In this document: one piece after another, positions 1-10,090 of the stretch | How positions within the stretch are numbered: position 1 is the stretch's first letter | Layout: each line of letters begins with the position of its first letter | NCBI GenBank assembly: GCA_001567255.1 | Contig: LNBW01000024.1 | Location: 1 to 64,000, forward strand | Source of the DNA: Bacteroidetes bacterium OLB9 | GTDB lineage: Bacteria; Bacteroidota; Bacteroidia; Chitinophagales; Saprospiraceae | Length of the DNA: 64,000 nucleotides | Direction: 5' to 3' | The notes under the pieces: model-generated | Told to the model about the DNA's origin: nothing | Database searches by the model: none | The model's input: the letters and a program-made list of their open reading frames with translations, nothing else | Position numbers and translations under genes: made by a program

Positions 1-128
1 CAAAGGTTATATTGAAATACTCACCATTATCTAATAAGGAAAAACATATGAGCAACGAAGGTTTACCACGGATAATGGAATCAATAAGCATTAAAATTTA
101 ATCATTTGTGCAATTATTGATCTTACCT

Positions 129-165
129 TTTCTTTTGTCTTGACACAAAAGAAACAAAAAGTCAA
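129..165. repeat. Hairpin-forming intergenic repeat
   Basis: Bases 129-138 and 145-154 form a perfect 10-bp inverted repeat around a 6-base loop (cttgac). The loop's ttgac can alternatively pair with gtcaa at 161-165, so two mutually exclusive folds are possible. From general familiarity, motifs of this type (TTGACACAAAAG...AAAAAGTCAAGGC) recur in Bacteroidota intergenic DNA; that recollection was not checked here. Its function is unknown. Confidence 0.5.
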
Positions 166-243
166 GGCTGTACCGACTCAGCCTAAAATCACTGCACAAA
201 AACTAAATCTGACCCAAATTACCCATTAGAAATTGACTACATG

Positions 244-336
244 AAAATGCTACTTCATATCTATTTCGGTACTCGTTTTTCTGTCCTCGACATAGTAAAA
301 CGATGCCTGCGGAATAAAAACTCCGAGCCTCATAGC
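244..336 (-). repeat. Dispersed ~93-bp repeat, copy 1
   Basis: The reverse complement aligns along its whole length with 29485-29577, by eye roughly three quarters identical. Its tail, containing gtaccgaaatagatatgaag, also matches 39552-39610. A stem-loop at 273-303 (tcgtttt / aaaacga) is kept in copy 2. It is short, AT-rich and lies between genes, consistent with a miniature mobile element or a structured RNA repeat. No terminal inverted repeats or target duplications were identified. Confidence 0.6.
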
Positions 337-571
337 AATTTTGCATCAATTCTCTTCACAACAGAGTCTAATGAGTATTATGGGGTAAGCACGTTAGTAA
401 AAACATATTATTATAATATAAAATGTGTTACGGCATCAAAAATATGAACTTACGAGCAAGGGTTACTTGACAAAAATGAAGTATAGATTTTTTTTTACAA
501 TTAATAATATATTATAATTTTTTTTAATTTTTTTTTATTGAAATATGATACTACATATTATATATTATTTA

Positions 572-579
572 TATATTTG
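572..579 (+). promoter_or_regulatory. -7 promoter box for the first giant adhesin
   Basis: TATATTTG matches the Bacteroidota -7 consensus TAnnTTTG. Transcription would start near 586 and leave a leader of about 200 nt before the ATG at 783. No clear -33 TTTG is seen in the very AT-rich upstream sequence. Confidence 0.4.
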
Positions 580-782
580 TGCTTAAATATCGTATTTTCA
601 TATATTGTGTGTTGAAAATGAGGTATTTATCCCGTAGAAACAGTAAATGATTTGATTGAAAATCAGTTGTTATTTCGGTTACGCAATTGATGGAAGATCG
701 ACCCTAAAGAATCATTATTTATATCATTTGGCATAAATAATAATCTTTAAAACATTTTACTTTTCAAAACTAAGGTCTTAAA

Positions 783-3700
783 ATGAAAAACAGTATCTCT
801 CAATGGAGTCGTGTGTCGACTCGTAACTACTATTATGTAGCTATTGCCTTTGTATTTGCATTATTTACAAAGGCTGATATGTCTGCTCAATGCATCCCTG
901 CAGACGGAACGATCCAAGGCATAGTATTTAGCGATGTTAATAATGATGGCGTTAAAGACGCAGATGAGATTGGTTTGTCTGGTGTCCTAGTGCGTGTTCA
1001 TGGTAGTGATGGCTCAGAATTAGGCACATCAACAACTGACAATCATGGTGCATTTGCGATAAGTGGCCTGATCAATGGACAGAAAGTAAGAATTCTATTT
1101 TCTTATAGCAATGAGTTGTATCCATCCAGATTTGGAAAGGACAATGCAACCTCTGTTCAATTTGCGACTGTACCACAGTGTAATATTGGCTTAGGACTTA
1201 TTTCTGACGCAGATTTATGCAATTCTAAAACAGAAATCCTGACGACTTGTTTCGTTCAAGGTACTGTGACAGAGCGACCAAATATGCCTACCATTGTTGG
1301 AATTCCTTACGGATTTAATAGTGCCACACCTGCGCGCAAGTTTGCTATGCATGGCGAAACAGGCTCCATCTGGGGATTGGCGTATAAGAGTAGAACAAAA
1401 GAGATATTTTCATCAGCACTTGTTAAGCAATATTCCGGCCTTAAAGCAGGTCATGATGCTATCTTTAAGTCCACCTTTAATGGAACCATGTATGTCACTT
1501 CGCTTTATACCAGATTAGGAGATTTAGGTCAGAGTGTAGGAACATTGTCCATAACAGATGTGGCAGATTGTGACTATGGCAAGCAAGTAGGAAAGATAGG
1601 TCTGGGCGCTATTGTGATTTCACCTGATGAAAAATTCCTATATGTAGTTAATATATATAATAATACACTGGTTAGAATTCCTACTGTCAATCCTACGGCT
1701 GCAAATACAGTGGCTTACCAGATACCGGGCACTGATATTCATGCTTTTGCACTTAAATATCATAATGATAAAATTTATGTAGGTACTACTGAACCGGGAA
1801 AGTTTGTGTATGTGTGGGAATTTGATCCGGCTACTGGTTCATTTACAGATACCGGAGTCAGCACTTATGCCGGAAACGACTGGGAGACCATACCGGTTGT
1901 AGGCGGGGCGCCAGCACACTGGCTTACAGATATAGATTTTACGGATAACGGTGATATGTTGCTCTCTCTGTCTGACAGATTAGGACATGCTTACTGCAAT
2001 GATATAACTAACAGGTTGGATGATCAACATGGTGATTTGCTGATTGCACATAAAAACCCAGGTGGAGGATGGACAATGGAAAATAGAGCCGAAGGCGAGT
2101 TTTTTAGCGATGATTACTGGATTGCTAATCCTACCTACCATCCTGAAATAACCACAGGAAGTATTCTGGCATTGCCTGGCACGGGATCAGTTGTGTCAAC
2201 AGTATTTGATCCTGAAATTAATTCTTATTCAGGCGGTTTACACAGATATAGCACCATCACAGGTAAGAAGCAAGCCGGAAAGGAGTTATATACAAGAGAA
2301 ACAGTAGCACTTTTTGGTAAAGCAACAGGTTTTGGAGATATTATTCCATTATGTGGCATTCCTGAAATAGAAATAGGAAACCTAGTTTGGATAGATACCA
2401 ATGAAAATGGCATTCAGGATGCTGACGAAGCAGGTGTTGCAGGCTTGCCCATAGAATTACGAGATGAAAATTGTGATGTCATAGCAACCACCACTACTGA
2501 TAGTAAAGGTAATTACTTGTTTAACAGTAGTAATGTCACAGATGGCCTTTATGGCAATACGCAATATTATGTAGGCATTGCGCCTTCTATCATTGATGCG
2601 GGTACAGGGCTTTATGCTATTGATGGAAAGCTGTATAACCTATCATTATCAAATCCTTCATTTCCTGCAATCAATAGTGATGGAGGAAGTGTAGCAGGTT
2701 GTAGCGAAGCATCCATTTCCGTAGTTACGGACTACACTAGCCATCTTTTTGATCTTGGACTTATAGAAGGTAGCGATTGTAGAATAAAGATAACCAAAAA
2801 TGCTTTAAATGGCCCGGGAGTTAAATATACTGATCTTGCTGTTTTTGAAATTAAAATTCGAAATAATGGCAATCAACCTGTTTCAGATATAGAATTGGAA
2901 GATGTATTCCCTCCAACTTATGTGTTTGTTCAAGCCACTAATCCTGAATGGACAGCAAATGGCAACAAGTTGAAAACAACACTTACGGGAATCTTAGGCC
3001 CTAAGAGTGAAAGAACCATATATCTCAAATTGAATTTTGCAGCTGTTACACCTATTTCATACATATACACTAATCATGTTAAGGTCATAGCGATCAAAGA
3101 TGCTTCAGGTCGTGCAATTCCAGATATAGGAGTTTGTGCGGAAGGAGTAAATGATTTATCTTCCATGAGCTTTCCAAATATCTGTGATCTGGCACTTATT
3201 CATAAAGTAGATAAGGAAGTGATAACTGTGCCTGATTATAAAGTAAACTTTACTACCATCGTCTGTAATCAAGGCACAAATAATGCGACCGGATTTACAG
3301 TCGTTAATTATCTAAATCCTGAATTTCTCTTTAATCCGGCTGATAATCCGGGATGGACTATATCAGATGATGGAACAAAATTGTTTTACACTGTTCATTC
3401 AACATTGATTCCGAGTGACTGTAAGTATATTAAATTAGCTTTAATTGTTAAGGATCCTAAGCGTGTTGAAAAGATTATTAATTATGCTGAAATAGCAGAA
3501 AGTGCATGTGGAAGTGTAATTGCAGATTTTGACTCTACTCCGGATACTGATCCTGATAATGATAATGGTGCCGAGCCTTTCACATTTACTGATAATCTCA
3601 TTACCAGTCATGGTGAGACAGATGAAGATGACCATGACGTAGCAGTAGTGAATTTTCATTATGTAGATTTGAATATACAGAAAGTAACTAGAGTGAGGAG

Positions 3701-6700
3701 AGCTAATCCTGGTGACGAAGTCAAGTTTAATATAAAAGTAACGAATATTGGAAGAACGCCTATTTCTAAGATTAAATTGGTAGATTATCTACCAAATCAT
3801 ATGATTCTGCATGATAAAGAATGGATATCAGTCAGTGGCAATGCCGAAAAAACAATAGTGTTTGATCCAGCTTTACAGCCAGGCCAAAGCTATCCAACTA
3901 CTATCACTGTATTAATTGATAAGCAGGCTGAGCCTCCAATTTTGTTGACTAATAACATAGAGATCAATGAAATTTATGATGATTTAGGCAATGATGTCTC
4001 AGATCCTAACAAGAAACTTGGTGAACTCCCTGATGGAGGAGGTAGTGGTTCTGAGTCTGATGATATCTACGAAGATGATGTTGCAGAAGCTGCACTAGCG
4101 GTGATCACGCCTCTTGAAGTTAATCCATGTGTTTCATGTATTCAAGGTACTACTCCAACAAATGGACAATTTGTTACTACAATGAAACTGGAGAGCCTTT
4201 CAGGAGAAACTTGGACAGTAGAATCTTCTGTTGGGTTATATGATGCAGGAAGTGCAGCGCCACCGGCAGCCCCGACACCATTGGTTGATGGTTTTGTCTT
4301 AACAGAAGTCCCTATTGTATCTAGACCTGGGTTTAGTGAGTACAGACTTACTGCTATCCATCTGGATGGTCAAGGATTTTCTATCAGAGTAACCAACGAA
4401 TATGGTGATCTTGAGCAGACTTCAAGAAGTGGTGGTGTATGTAGATTTGATAAGTTAGCTATTAATGGTATCCAATCATTATGTAGAGGTACTATTACAG
4501 AATATACAGTGACAGGAGCTCCTGCTGGGACTTTATTCACTTGGTACATTGACGATGCAGAGGTGCTAGGAGTCACTGATGATGAGCATGAGATAGACTG
4601 GTCCAGTTATGCCGACGGAGAGCATACTATTAAGGTTATTATTAATAGTGATTGTGTAACACCTGCTGAACTAACGATTGCGATTGGAGAAGCTGACAGA
4701 AGCGCAATTTCATGTCATGGAACTATTCAAGTCTCACTTGATGGCAACTGTTCAAAAACAATCACACCTCAAATGTTGGCAGCAGGTACATTGCACTCAA
4801 ATTATCCATATATAGTCACTTTGACTGATGCAGAGGGTAATGTCATACCTAATGCTACCTTGACAAAAGTACATATTGGTACGATGGTGATGGCTACTTT
4901 ATTAGAAGGTTGTGGAGGTAATTCTTGCTGGACAAATATCGTTGTGGAAGATAAAACACCACCTGTATCTATTTGTCAAGACATCACATTGCCTTGTTAT
5001 AAGATTGATGAATATGAGGGGCCATTTGAAACAGATAACTGTGGTGGTAAAATCACCAATAAGATAGTCGAAGAAACTTATACAGCACTCGAATGTGATC
5101 CTGATTATATTGCATTTATAGATAGGTCTTATAGAGCAGTAGATCAGTATGGTAATGAGTCTCCAGTCTGCAGGATGAGAATACGAGTGGCACGTCCTGA
5201 TTTGTCTTTGATCAAGTGGCCGGAATCATTCCAGACATCAGCAGGTACAGCCCTTCAATGTAACACATTTGAATTGAATGATGAAGGACATCCCGATATA
5301 TCAGTTACGGGTATTCCTTACATTGCTAATGTACCAATGTACCCTTCAATTCCTGGACTCTGCAATCTATCTGTAGGGTATGTGGATAGAGATCTAGGAT
5401 ACATTAAATGTACAAGAAAAATTATAAGAACCTGGTATGTGTATGAGCAATGGTGTTCATCCACTGATTTTATAAAATTTGACCAGATGCTGGAGATAGT
5501 GGACAAAACAGCTCCTATCATTGCACCGATTGAAGATTTTTCTGTTACTGTAAATGGAAACAAAATATGCGAAGCAGACATTCAGCTTCCACAGGCAGTA
5601 GTGACGGATGATTGTAACAATCAAGGTCTAACAGTTACTGTTACATACCCTGGTGGCTTCATTGATAATTTTGATGGAACACAGAAAATTAGATTGGGTC
5701 TTGGAGATCACATTATAACCTATAGAGCCTATGACTTGTGTAAAAATTCAAGTTCTGTTAGCTTTATCGTATCTGTGATTGATGAAACACCTCCTGTAAT
5801 GGCATGTAAAGGTATTGTGGTTGTAGGACTGAATTCACTTGGTGTTGCAGATTTATACCCACGACACATTGATGACGGAAGCTATGACGGTTGTGGCATT
5901 GATTACTTTGATGTAGCACGTATGCCAGAACAAGGCCCTGTAGTTGATAGTCTTTTTGGACCATTTGTTACCTTTAATTGTGCAGATGTAGGAAAAGAAA
6001 ATATCGTTATCCTAAGAGCATGGGATATCAGCGGAAATAATAATTCCTGTATGATGACTGTAGAAGTTCAAGATAAACATGCTCCTAAAATTGCATGTCC
6101 TGCCGATCTTACGATAGATTGCTCAGAAGTGTTTGATGGTATGGATTTGACACAATATGGCAGTGCAACAGCAATTGATGTATGTGGTGCTGAGGTTGCA
6201 GAATTGAATCCTGAATTTAGCCTCAATGCTTGTAGAGTTGGTACCATTCTTAGACATTTTACAGCATCAGATAATGCAAATACTGTTATGTGTACACAGA
6301 CTATAACCGTTGAAAATAATTATGATTTTGATCCTGAAAAGCACGTGATAAAACCACAAGATTATATTGTGACTAACAATGCTTGTTCAGTGGAAGATTT
6401 AAAACCTGAGAATTTACCTGATGGATATGGAGCGCCAGTGATAACACAGACACCTTGTAGTCTTGCAGCTGCCTCTTATAAGGACGAGATATTTGATATT
6501 GTGACAGGGGCTTGTTATAAAATTTTAAGAACTTGGACGGTAATTGACTGGTGTGAGATGGAGGCAGCAGGAAGTAATTATGTGCCTTATAAATTCCAGC
6601 AAACGATCATGGTTAATAATACAATACCTCCTATTTTTGTGGATCAAGAACCTATAGATACCACTTTCTATACTGACAAAGGAGTTTGTGATAAAGGTAG

Positions 6701-9700
6701 AGTTCGACTCACTTTTGTAGGAAGAGATGATTGTACTCCGGACAATAAATTGAAGTGGAGCTATTATTTAGATTACTTTGACGAAGGTGTTGAAACGGTT
6801 ACTAATATTGGATCCGGTCCGATAGCATCTCTTGATGCAGATTTGCCAGTGGGTACACACCGTATATTGTGGTCATTTGAAGATCAGTGTGGAAATATAG
6901 TTACTAAAGGACATCTGGTGACAGTTGTAAATAATGATGCACCTCAAGCAGTTGCTCTTGATTCAATTGCAGTAGCAATAGTGCCATGTGATACTGATGG
7001 AGATGGTCTGCCTGACTTAGAAAAAGGATGTATTACAGCGGAAAGCCTTAATGTGAGTAGCTCTAGTTTGTGTTGTACAGATCCTTTAATTTTTAGTTTC
7101 TCTGAAGATATTACGGATACGGTACGATGCTTTACTTGCCTTGACGTCAACTATCCGACTTTTGTCGAACTTTGGGTTACAGATTGTAATGGGAATACAG
7201 ATAAAGTGATTGTAGAAGTAGATGTCCAGGATAATAATGACTCAGATATATGTGAGAAAATATGCGAAAACTTCCCAGCAGTTGCAGTGATTTCTGGTGT
7301 TGATGAGGTTTGTATTGGCGAAGAGGTGACGCTCACAGCTAGCGGCGGTGGTACTTACCACTGGAGTACTGGCGCCACTACACCATCCATCACGGTTCAA
7401 CCAAACACTACAACAACCTATTCTGTTACTGTGACTAATGAATACAGATGTACGGATTCTGAAAGTATCACAGTAACTGTTCATCAACTACCTGTCATAT
7501 CTATAGCAGGTGAAGATATTTGTTTAGGAGAAAGTACAACTTTGACAGCATCAGGTGGCAGTACTTACATATGGAGTACAGGCGAAACAACTCCATCTAT
7601 CACAGTGAGTCCACTTGATACGACGACGTATTCTGTTACAGCAACAGATGATAATGGATGTGAGGCATCGACTTCTAGAGAAGTCATTGTTTTCCCACTA
7701 CCTGAACCAGAGATTACCGGGAATATGTTTATTTGTGTTGGAAGTAGTACTACATTGACAGCGAGTGGTGGTGTGTCTTATGTATGGAGTACCGGCGAAA
7801 GTACGCCTTCTATTACGGTGAGTCCTTCTACCACAACTACGTATTCTGTGACTGTAACAAATGACTTTGGGTGTACAGCCAGTACTTCAAAAACTGTAAC
7901 TGTCAATGGAATTGCTTTGCAAGCTTCTATAAACGGTGATGATGTGATATGTTCTGGTGAAAGTACGACACTCCAGGCTCAACTTAATGGAGGAAATCCG
8001 GTGAGCTATGCCTGGAATACTGGAGCTACATCAAGTACTATTACTGTCTCACCTAGTTCGAATACAACTTATGTGGTGACGATAACCGATATAAATGGCT
8101 GTACGTCATCAGCATCAAAATTAGTGACGGTCAATCCATTGCCAGCCGTTAGTATTGATGGTCAAGACGTTTGTCTTAACTCCTCTACTACATTGACTGC
8201 ATCCGGAGGGACTTCTTATGTGTGGAGTACAGGTGAAACAACTCCATCTATTACAGTCAGCCCACTGATGAACACGACTTACACAGTTACTGCAACTAAT
8301 AATTTTGGTTGTACTGCCGCAGCTTCTAAAACAGTTAATGTCTTACCTTTGCCAGTAGTAACTATCACAGGAGATCTTCAAATTTGTCTGAATGAGGTTA
8401 CAACATTAACCGCTTCAGGAGGTGTGAGTTATGTGTGGAGTACAGGAGAAACCACCAGCTCAATTGATGTGTCCCCTGTAGTAAACACCACCTACACTGT
8501 GACTGCTACAGATGCAAATGGTTGTTCAAATACTGCATCTGCAACAGTAATTGTAAATGGATTGAGTATTAATGCTAGCATTACAGGTGATGATGAGATT
8601 TGTTTAGGTGAATCTACAGTTTTAACAGCTGAGCTTTCTGGAGGTACTCCTCTATCTTATCTTTGGAATACTGGTGAAACAACAGCTTCTATTACTGTTA
8701 ATCCTTCTGTTACTTCTACTTTTAGCGTTACTATTACAGATATTAATGGTTGTGAAGGTCGTGCTTCGATTACCGTGACAGTACATCCTCTACCTGATAT
8801 CACTATAGTAGGAGACGATGAAATTTGTATTGGAACATCTACAACATTAACGGCTTCAGGAGGTGTGAGTTATCTTTGGAGTACAGGTGATAGCACACCT
8901 GAGATCACAGTGAGTCCTACAAATACAACGACTTATACAGTAACCGTAACAACAGACTTTGGTTGTACAGCATCGGCATCAATAACAGTGAATGTACTAC
9001 CACTACCTGTGGTTTCGATATCCGGTGATCAGGAGATCTGTATCGGTGATACTACAACTTTGACGGCCTCAGGAGGGTCTAGTTATGTATGGAGCACAGG
9101 CGAAACAACCAGCTCTATCGATGTAGCACCAGTATCTGATACAGAATATACTGTAACAGCAACTGACACAAATGGTTGCTCAAATACTGCATCTGTAACA
9201 GTCGTCGTTCATGGTGCTAATCTTGCTGCATCTATCACGGGTGATGATATAATTTGTGTAAATGAATCAACTGTATTATCAGCTCAATTAACTGGTGGAA
9301 CCGCTGCCACTTATCTTTGGAGTACAGGCGAAACTTCTGAAAGTATTACTGTCAACCCAAGCGTAACTACGAGTTATAGTGTTACAATCACAGATATTAA
9401 TGGGTGTAGCGCAGAAGCATCAATAGACATTACGGTAAATCCACTCCCTGTGGTGATAATTACTGGAGGTTTTGAAGTATGCCCTGGAGATTCAACGACA
9501 TTGACAGCAAGTGGTGGTTCAGCTTACGTGTGGAGTACAGGTGAAACTACGGCTTCTATTACTGTTAGTCCTACCCAAAATACAACATACACTGTGACTG
9601 CAACAGATCAGAATAGCTGTTCAAATACTGCAGAGGCAACTGTGATAATTTTGCCACTACCAAATGCGGATATAAGTGGGCCTGATACAATTTGCTCAGG

Positions 9701-9869
9701 TGTTGCGACAGAGTTGATAGCAAGTGGAGGCGTAAGTTATGAGTGGAGTACAGGTGAGACAGGAACAACTATAACCGTTTCACCAACAGAGGCTACAACT
9801 TATGTTGTGACTGTTACAGATGATAAAGGATGTGAGAATACTGCCTCACATACTGTTGAAATTTTTTGA
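783..9869 (+). CDS. Giant T9SS-type adhesin, N-terminal part (frameshifted)
   Basis: This encodes a secreted cell-surface protein, probably an adhesin or matrix protein. A signal peptide covers residues 1-36 and ends near MSAQC. Modules in order: an SdrD-B/Cna-B-like domain (~43-145); a region resembling a beta-propeller (~150-520); a second SdrD-B-like domain (~533-660); three DUF11-type repeats (~664-1115); an Ig-like region; several HYR-like domains (~1310-2165) starting with a CHGTIQ motif; then twelve Ig-like repeats of ~70-77 residues (~2165-3028) with the signature LTASGG-x-YxWSTGET. The frame ends at TGA 9867-9869, directly after a T6 run at 9862-9867. The same repeat pattern continues without a gap in another frame (next entry), so the two parts were probably one gene of about 3,950 codons (783-12633). 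The core is paralogous to the protein at 49070-53908. The ligand is unknown. Confidence 0.9.
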   Translation: MKNSISQWSRVSTRNYYYVAIAFVFALFTKADMSAQCIPADGTIQGIVFSDVNNDGVKDADEIGLSGVLVRVHGSDGSELGTSTTDNHGAFAISGLINGQKVRILFSYSNELYPSRFGKDNATSVQFATVPQCNIGLGLISDADLCNSKTEILTTCFVQGTVTERPNMPTIVGIPYGFNSATPARKFAMHGETGSIWGLAYKSRTKEIFSSALVKQYSGLKAGHDAIFKSTFNGTMYVTSLYTRLGDLGQSVGTLSITDVADCDYGKQVGKIGLGAIVISPDEKFLYVVNIYNNTLVRIPTVNPTAANTVAYQIPGTDIHAFALKYHNDKIYVGTTEPGKFVYVWEFDPATGSFTDTGVSTYAGNDWETIPVVGGAPAHWLTDIDFTDNGDMLLSLSDRLGHAYCNDITNRLDDQHGDLLIAHKNPGGGWTMENRAEGEFFSDDYWIANPTYHPEITTGSILALPGTGSVVSTVFDPEINSYSGGLHRYSTITGKKQAGKELYTRETVALFGKATGFGDIIPLCGIPEIEIGNLVWIDTNENGIQDADEAGVAGLPIELRDENCDVIATTTTDSKGNYLFNSSNVTDGLYGNTQYYVGIAPSIIDAGTGLYAIDGKLYNLSLSNPSFPAINSDGGSVAGCSEASISVVTDYTSHLFDLGLIEGSDCRIKITKNALNGPGVKYTDLAVFEIKIRNNGNQPVSDIELEDVFPPTYVFVQATNPEWTANGNKLKTTLTGILGPKSERTIYLKLNFAAVTPISYIYTNHVKVIAIKDASGRAIPDIGVCAEGVNDLSSMSFPNICDLALIHKVDKEVITVPDYKVNFTTIVCNQGTNNATGFTVVNYLNPEFLFNPADNPGWTISDDGTKLFYTVHSTLIPSDCKYIKLALIVKDPKRVEKIINYAEIAESACGSVIADFDSTPDTDPDNDNGAEPFTFTDNLITSHGETDEDDHDVAVVNFHYVDLNIQKVTRVRRANPGDEVKFNIKVTNIGRTPISKIKLVDYLPNHMILHDKEWISVSGNAEKTIVFDPALQPGQSYPTTITVLIDKQAEPPILLTNNIEINEIYDDLGNDVSDPNKKLGELPDGGGSGSESDDIYEDDVAEAALAVITPLEVNPCVSCIQGTTPTNGQFVTTMKLESLSGETWTVESSVGLYDAGSAAPPAAPTPLVDGFVLTEVPIVSRPGFSEYRLTAIHLDGQGFSIRVTNEYGDLEQTSRSGGVCRFDKLAINGIQSLCRGTITEYTVTGAPAGTLFTWYIDDAEVLGVTDDEHEIDWSSYADGEHTIKVIINSDCVTPAELTIAIGEADRSAISCHGTIQVSLDGNCSKTITPQMLAAGTLHSNYPYIVTLTDAEGNVIPNATLTKVHIGTMVMATLLEGCGGNSCWTNIVVEDKTPPVSICQDITLPCYKIDEYEGPFETDNCGGKITNKIVEETYTALECDPDYIAFIDRSYRAVDQYGNESPVCRMRIRVARPDLSLIKWPESFQTSAGTALQCNTFELNDEGHPDISVTGIPYIANVPMYPSIPGLCNLSVGYVDRDLGYIKCTRKIIRTWYVYEQWCSSTDFIKFDQMLEIVDKTAPIIAPIEDFSVTVNGNKICEADIQLPQAVVTDDCNNQGLTVTVTYPGGFIDNFDGTQKIRLGLGDHIITYRAYDLCKNSSSVSFIVSVIDETPPVMACKGIVVVGLNSLGVADLYPRHIDDGSYDGCGIDYFDVARMPEQGPVVDSLFGPFVTFNCADVGKENIVILRAWDISGNNNSCMMTVEVQDKHAPKIACPADLTIDCSEVFDGMDLTQYGSATAIDVCGAEVAELNPEFSLNACRVGTILRHFTASDNANTVMCTQTITVENNYDFDPEKHVIKPQDYIVTNNACSVEDLKPENLPDGYGAPVITQTPCSLAAASYKDEIFDIVTGACYKILRTWTVIDWCEMEAAGSNYVPYKFQQTIMVNNTIPPIFVDQEPIDTTFYTDKGVCDKGRVRLTFVGRDDCTPDNKLKWSYYLDYFDEGVETVTNIGSGPIASLDADLPVGTHRILWSFEDQCGNIVTKGHLVTVVNNDAPQAVALDSIAVAIVPCDTDGDGLPDLEKGCITAESLNVSSSSLCCTDPLIFSFSEDITDTVRCFTCLDVNYPTFVELWVTDCNGNTDKVIVEVDVQDNNDSDICEKICENFPAVAVISGVDEVCIGEEVTLTASGGGTYHWSTGATTPSITVQPNTTTTYSVTVTNEYRCTDSESITVTVHQLPVISIAGEDICLGESTTLTASGGSTYIWSTGETTPSITVSPLDTTTYSVTATDDNGCEASTSREVIVFPLPEPEITGNMFICVGSSTTLTASGGVSYVWSTGESTPSITVSPSTTTTYSVTVTNDFGCTASTSKTVTVNGIALQASINGDDVICSGESTTLQAQLNGGNPVSYAWNTGATSSTITVSPSSNTTYVVTITDINGCTSSASKLVTVNPLPAVSIDGQDVCLNSSTTLTASGGTSYVWSTGETTPSITVSPLMNTTYTVTATNNFGCTAAASKTVNVLPLPVVTITGDLQICLNEVTTLTASGGVSYVWSTGETTSSIDVSPVVNTTYTVTATDANGCSNTASATVIVNGLSINASITGDDEICLGESTVLTAELSGGTPLSYLWNTGETTASITVNPSVTSTFSVTITDINGCEGRASITVTVHPLPDITIVGDDEICIGTSTTLTASGGVSYLWSTGDSTPEITVSPTNTTTYTVTVTTDFGCTASASITVNVLPLPVVSISGDQEICIGDTTTLTASGGSSYVWSTGETTSSIDVAPVSDTEYTVTATDTNGCSNTASVTVVVHGANLAASITGDDIICVNESTVLSAQLTGGTAATYLWSTGETSESITVNPSVTTSYSVTITDINGCSAEASIDITVNPLPVVIITGGFEVCPGDSTTLTASGGSAYVWSTGETTASITVSPTQNTTYTVTATDQNSCSNTAEATVIILPLPNADISGPDTICSGVATELIASGGVSYEWSTGETGTTITVSPTEATTYVVTVTDDKGCENTASHTVEIF

Positions 9870-10090
9870 CCTCATCAATCCGGTGATAACTGGAGATTCA
9901 TTGATATGTATAGGGGATTTCACAACTCTAGTAGCTAGTGGTGGCGTTAGTTACCAATGGAGTACAGGAGACTTATTTGACACTGTAAGAGTTGCACCTA
10001 CAAGTACAACTACTTATACAGTCACAGTAACTGATGAGCATGGATGTACAGCTAGTACGTCTGCTACTGTGCTTGTTGACACAGGCCAGT
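7270..10090 (+). repeat. Thirteen tandem Ig-like domain repeats
   Basis: Thirteen repeats of about 210-230 bp encode domains carrying GxxxIC, LTASGG, WSTGET, TTYTVT and GC motifs. Twelve lie before the frameshift at 9862-9867 and one after it. Repeats 4, 7 and 10 are a longer variant that starts with ASI-x-GDD and has AQL/AEL-x-GG in place of ASGG. Equivalent alanine codons sit at 7923, 8574 and 9228, giving a three-domain higher-order unit of about 652 bp. Confidence 0.85.

Larger units (their letters stand above)
1..571. other. Gene-poor leading region
   Basis: No convincing gene is seen. Two repeat-type structures lie here: a perfect hairpin near 129-154 and a copy of a dispersed repeat at 244-336, both listed separately. 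A 68-codon open frame at 241-447 coincides with that repeat on the opposite strand and has no family resemblance, so it is not called. A short frame open from base 3 to 101 could be the end of an upstream gene, but nothing identifies it. Confidence 0.6.

Noticed and set aside
241-447. 68-codon open frame
   Set aside because: It lies antisense to dispersed-repeat copy 1 and has no family resemblance; its likeness to the minus frame at 39415-39636 comes from the shared repeat.
7270-10090. Regular repeats resembling a CRISPR array
   Set aside because: Unit length (~210-230 bp), coding frame and protein-level conservation show tandem protein domains, not direct repeats with unique spacers.
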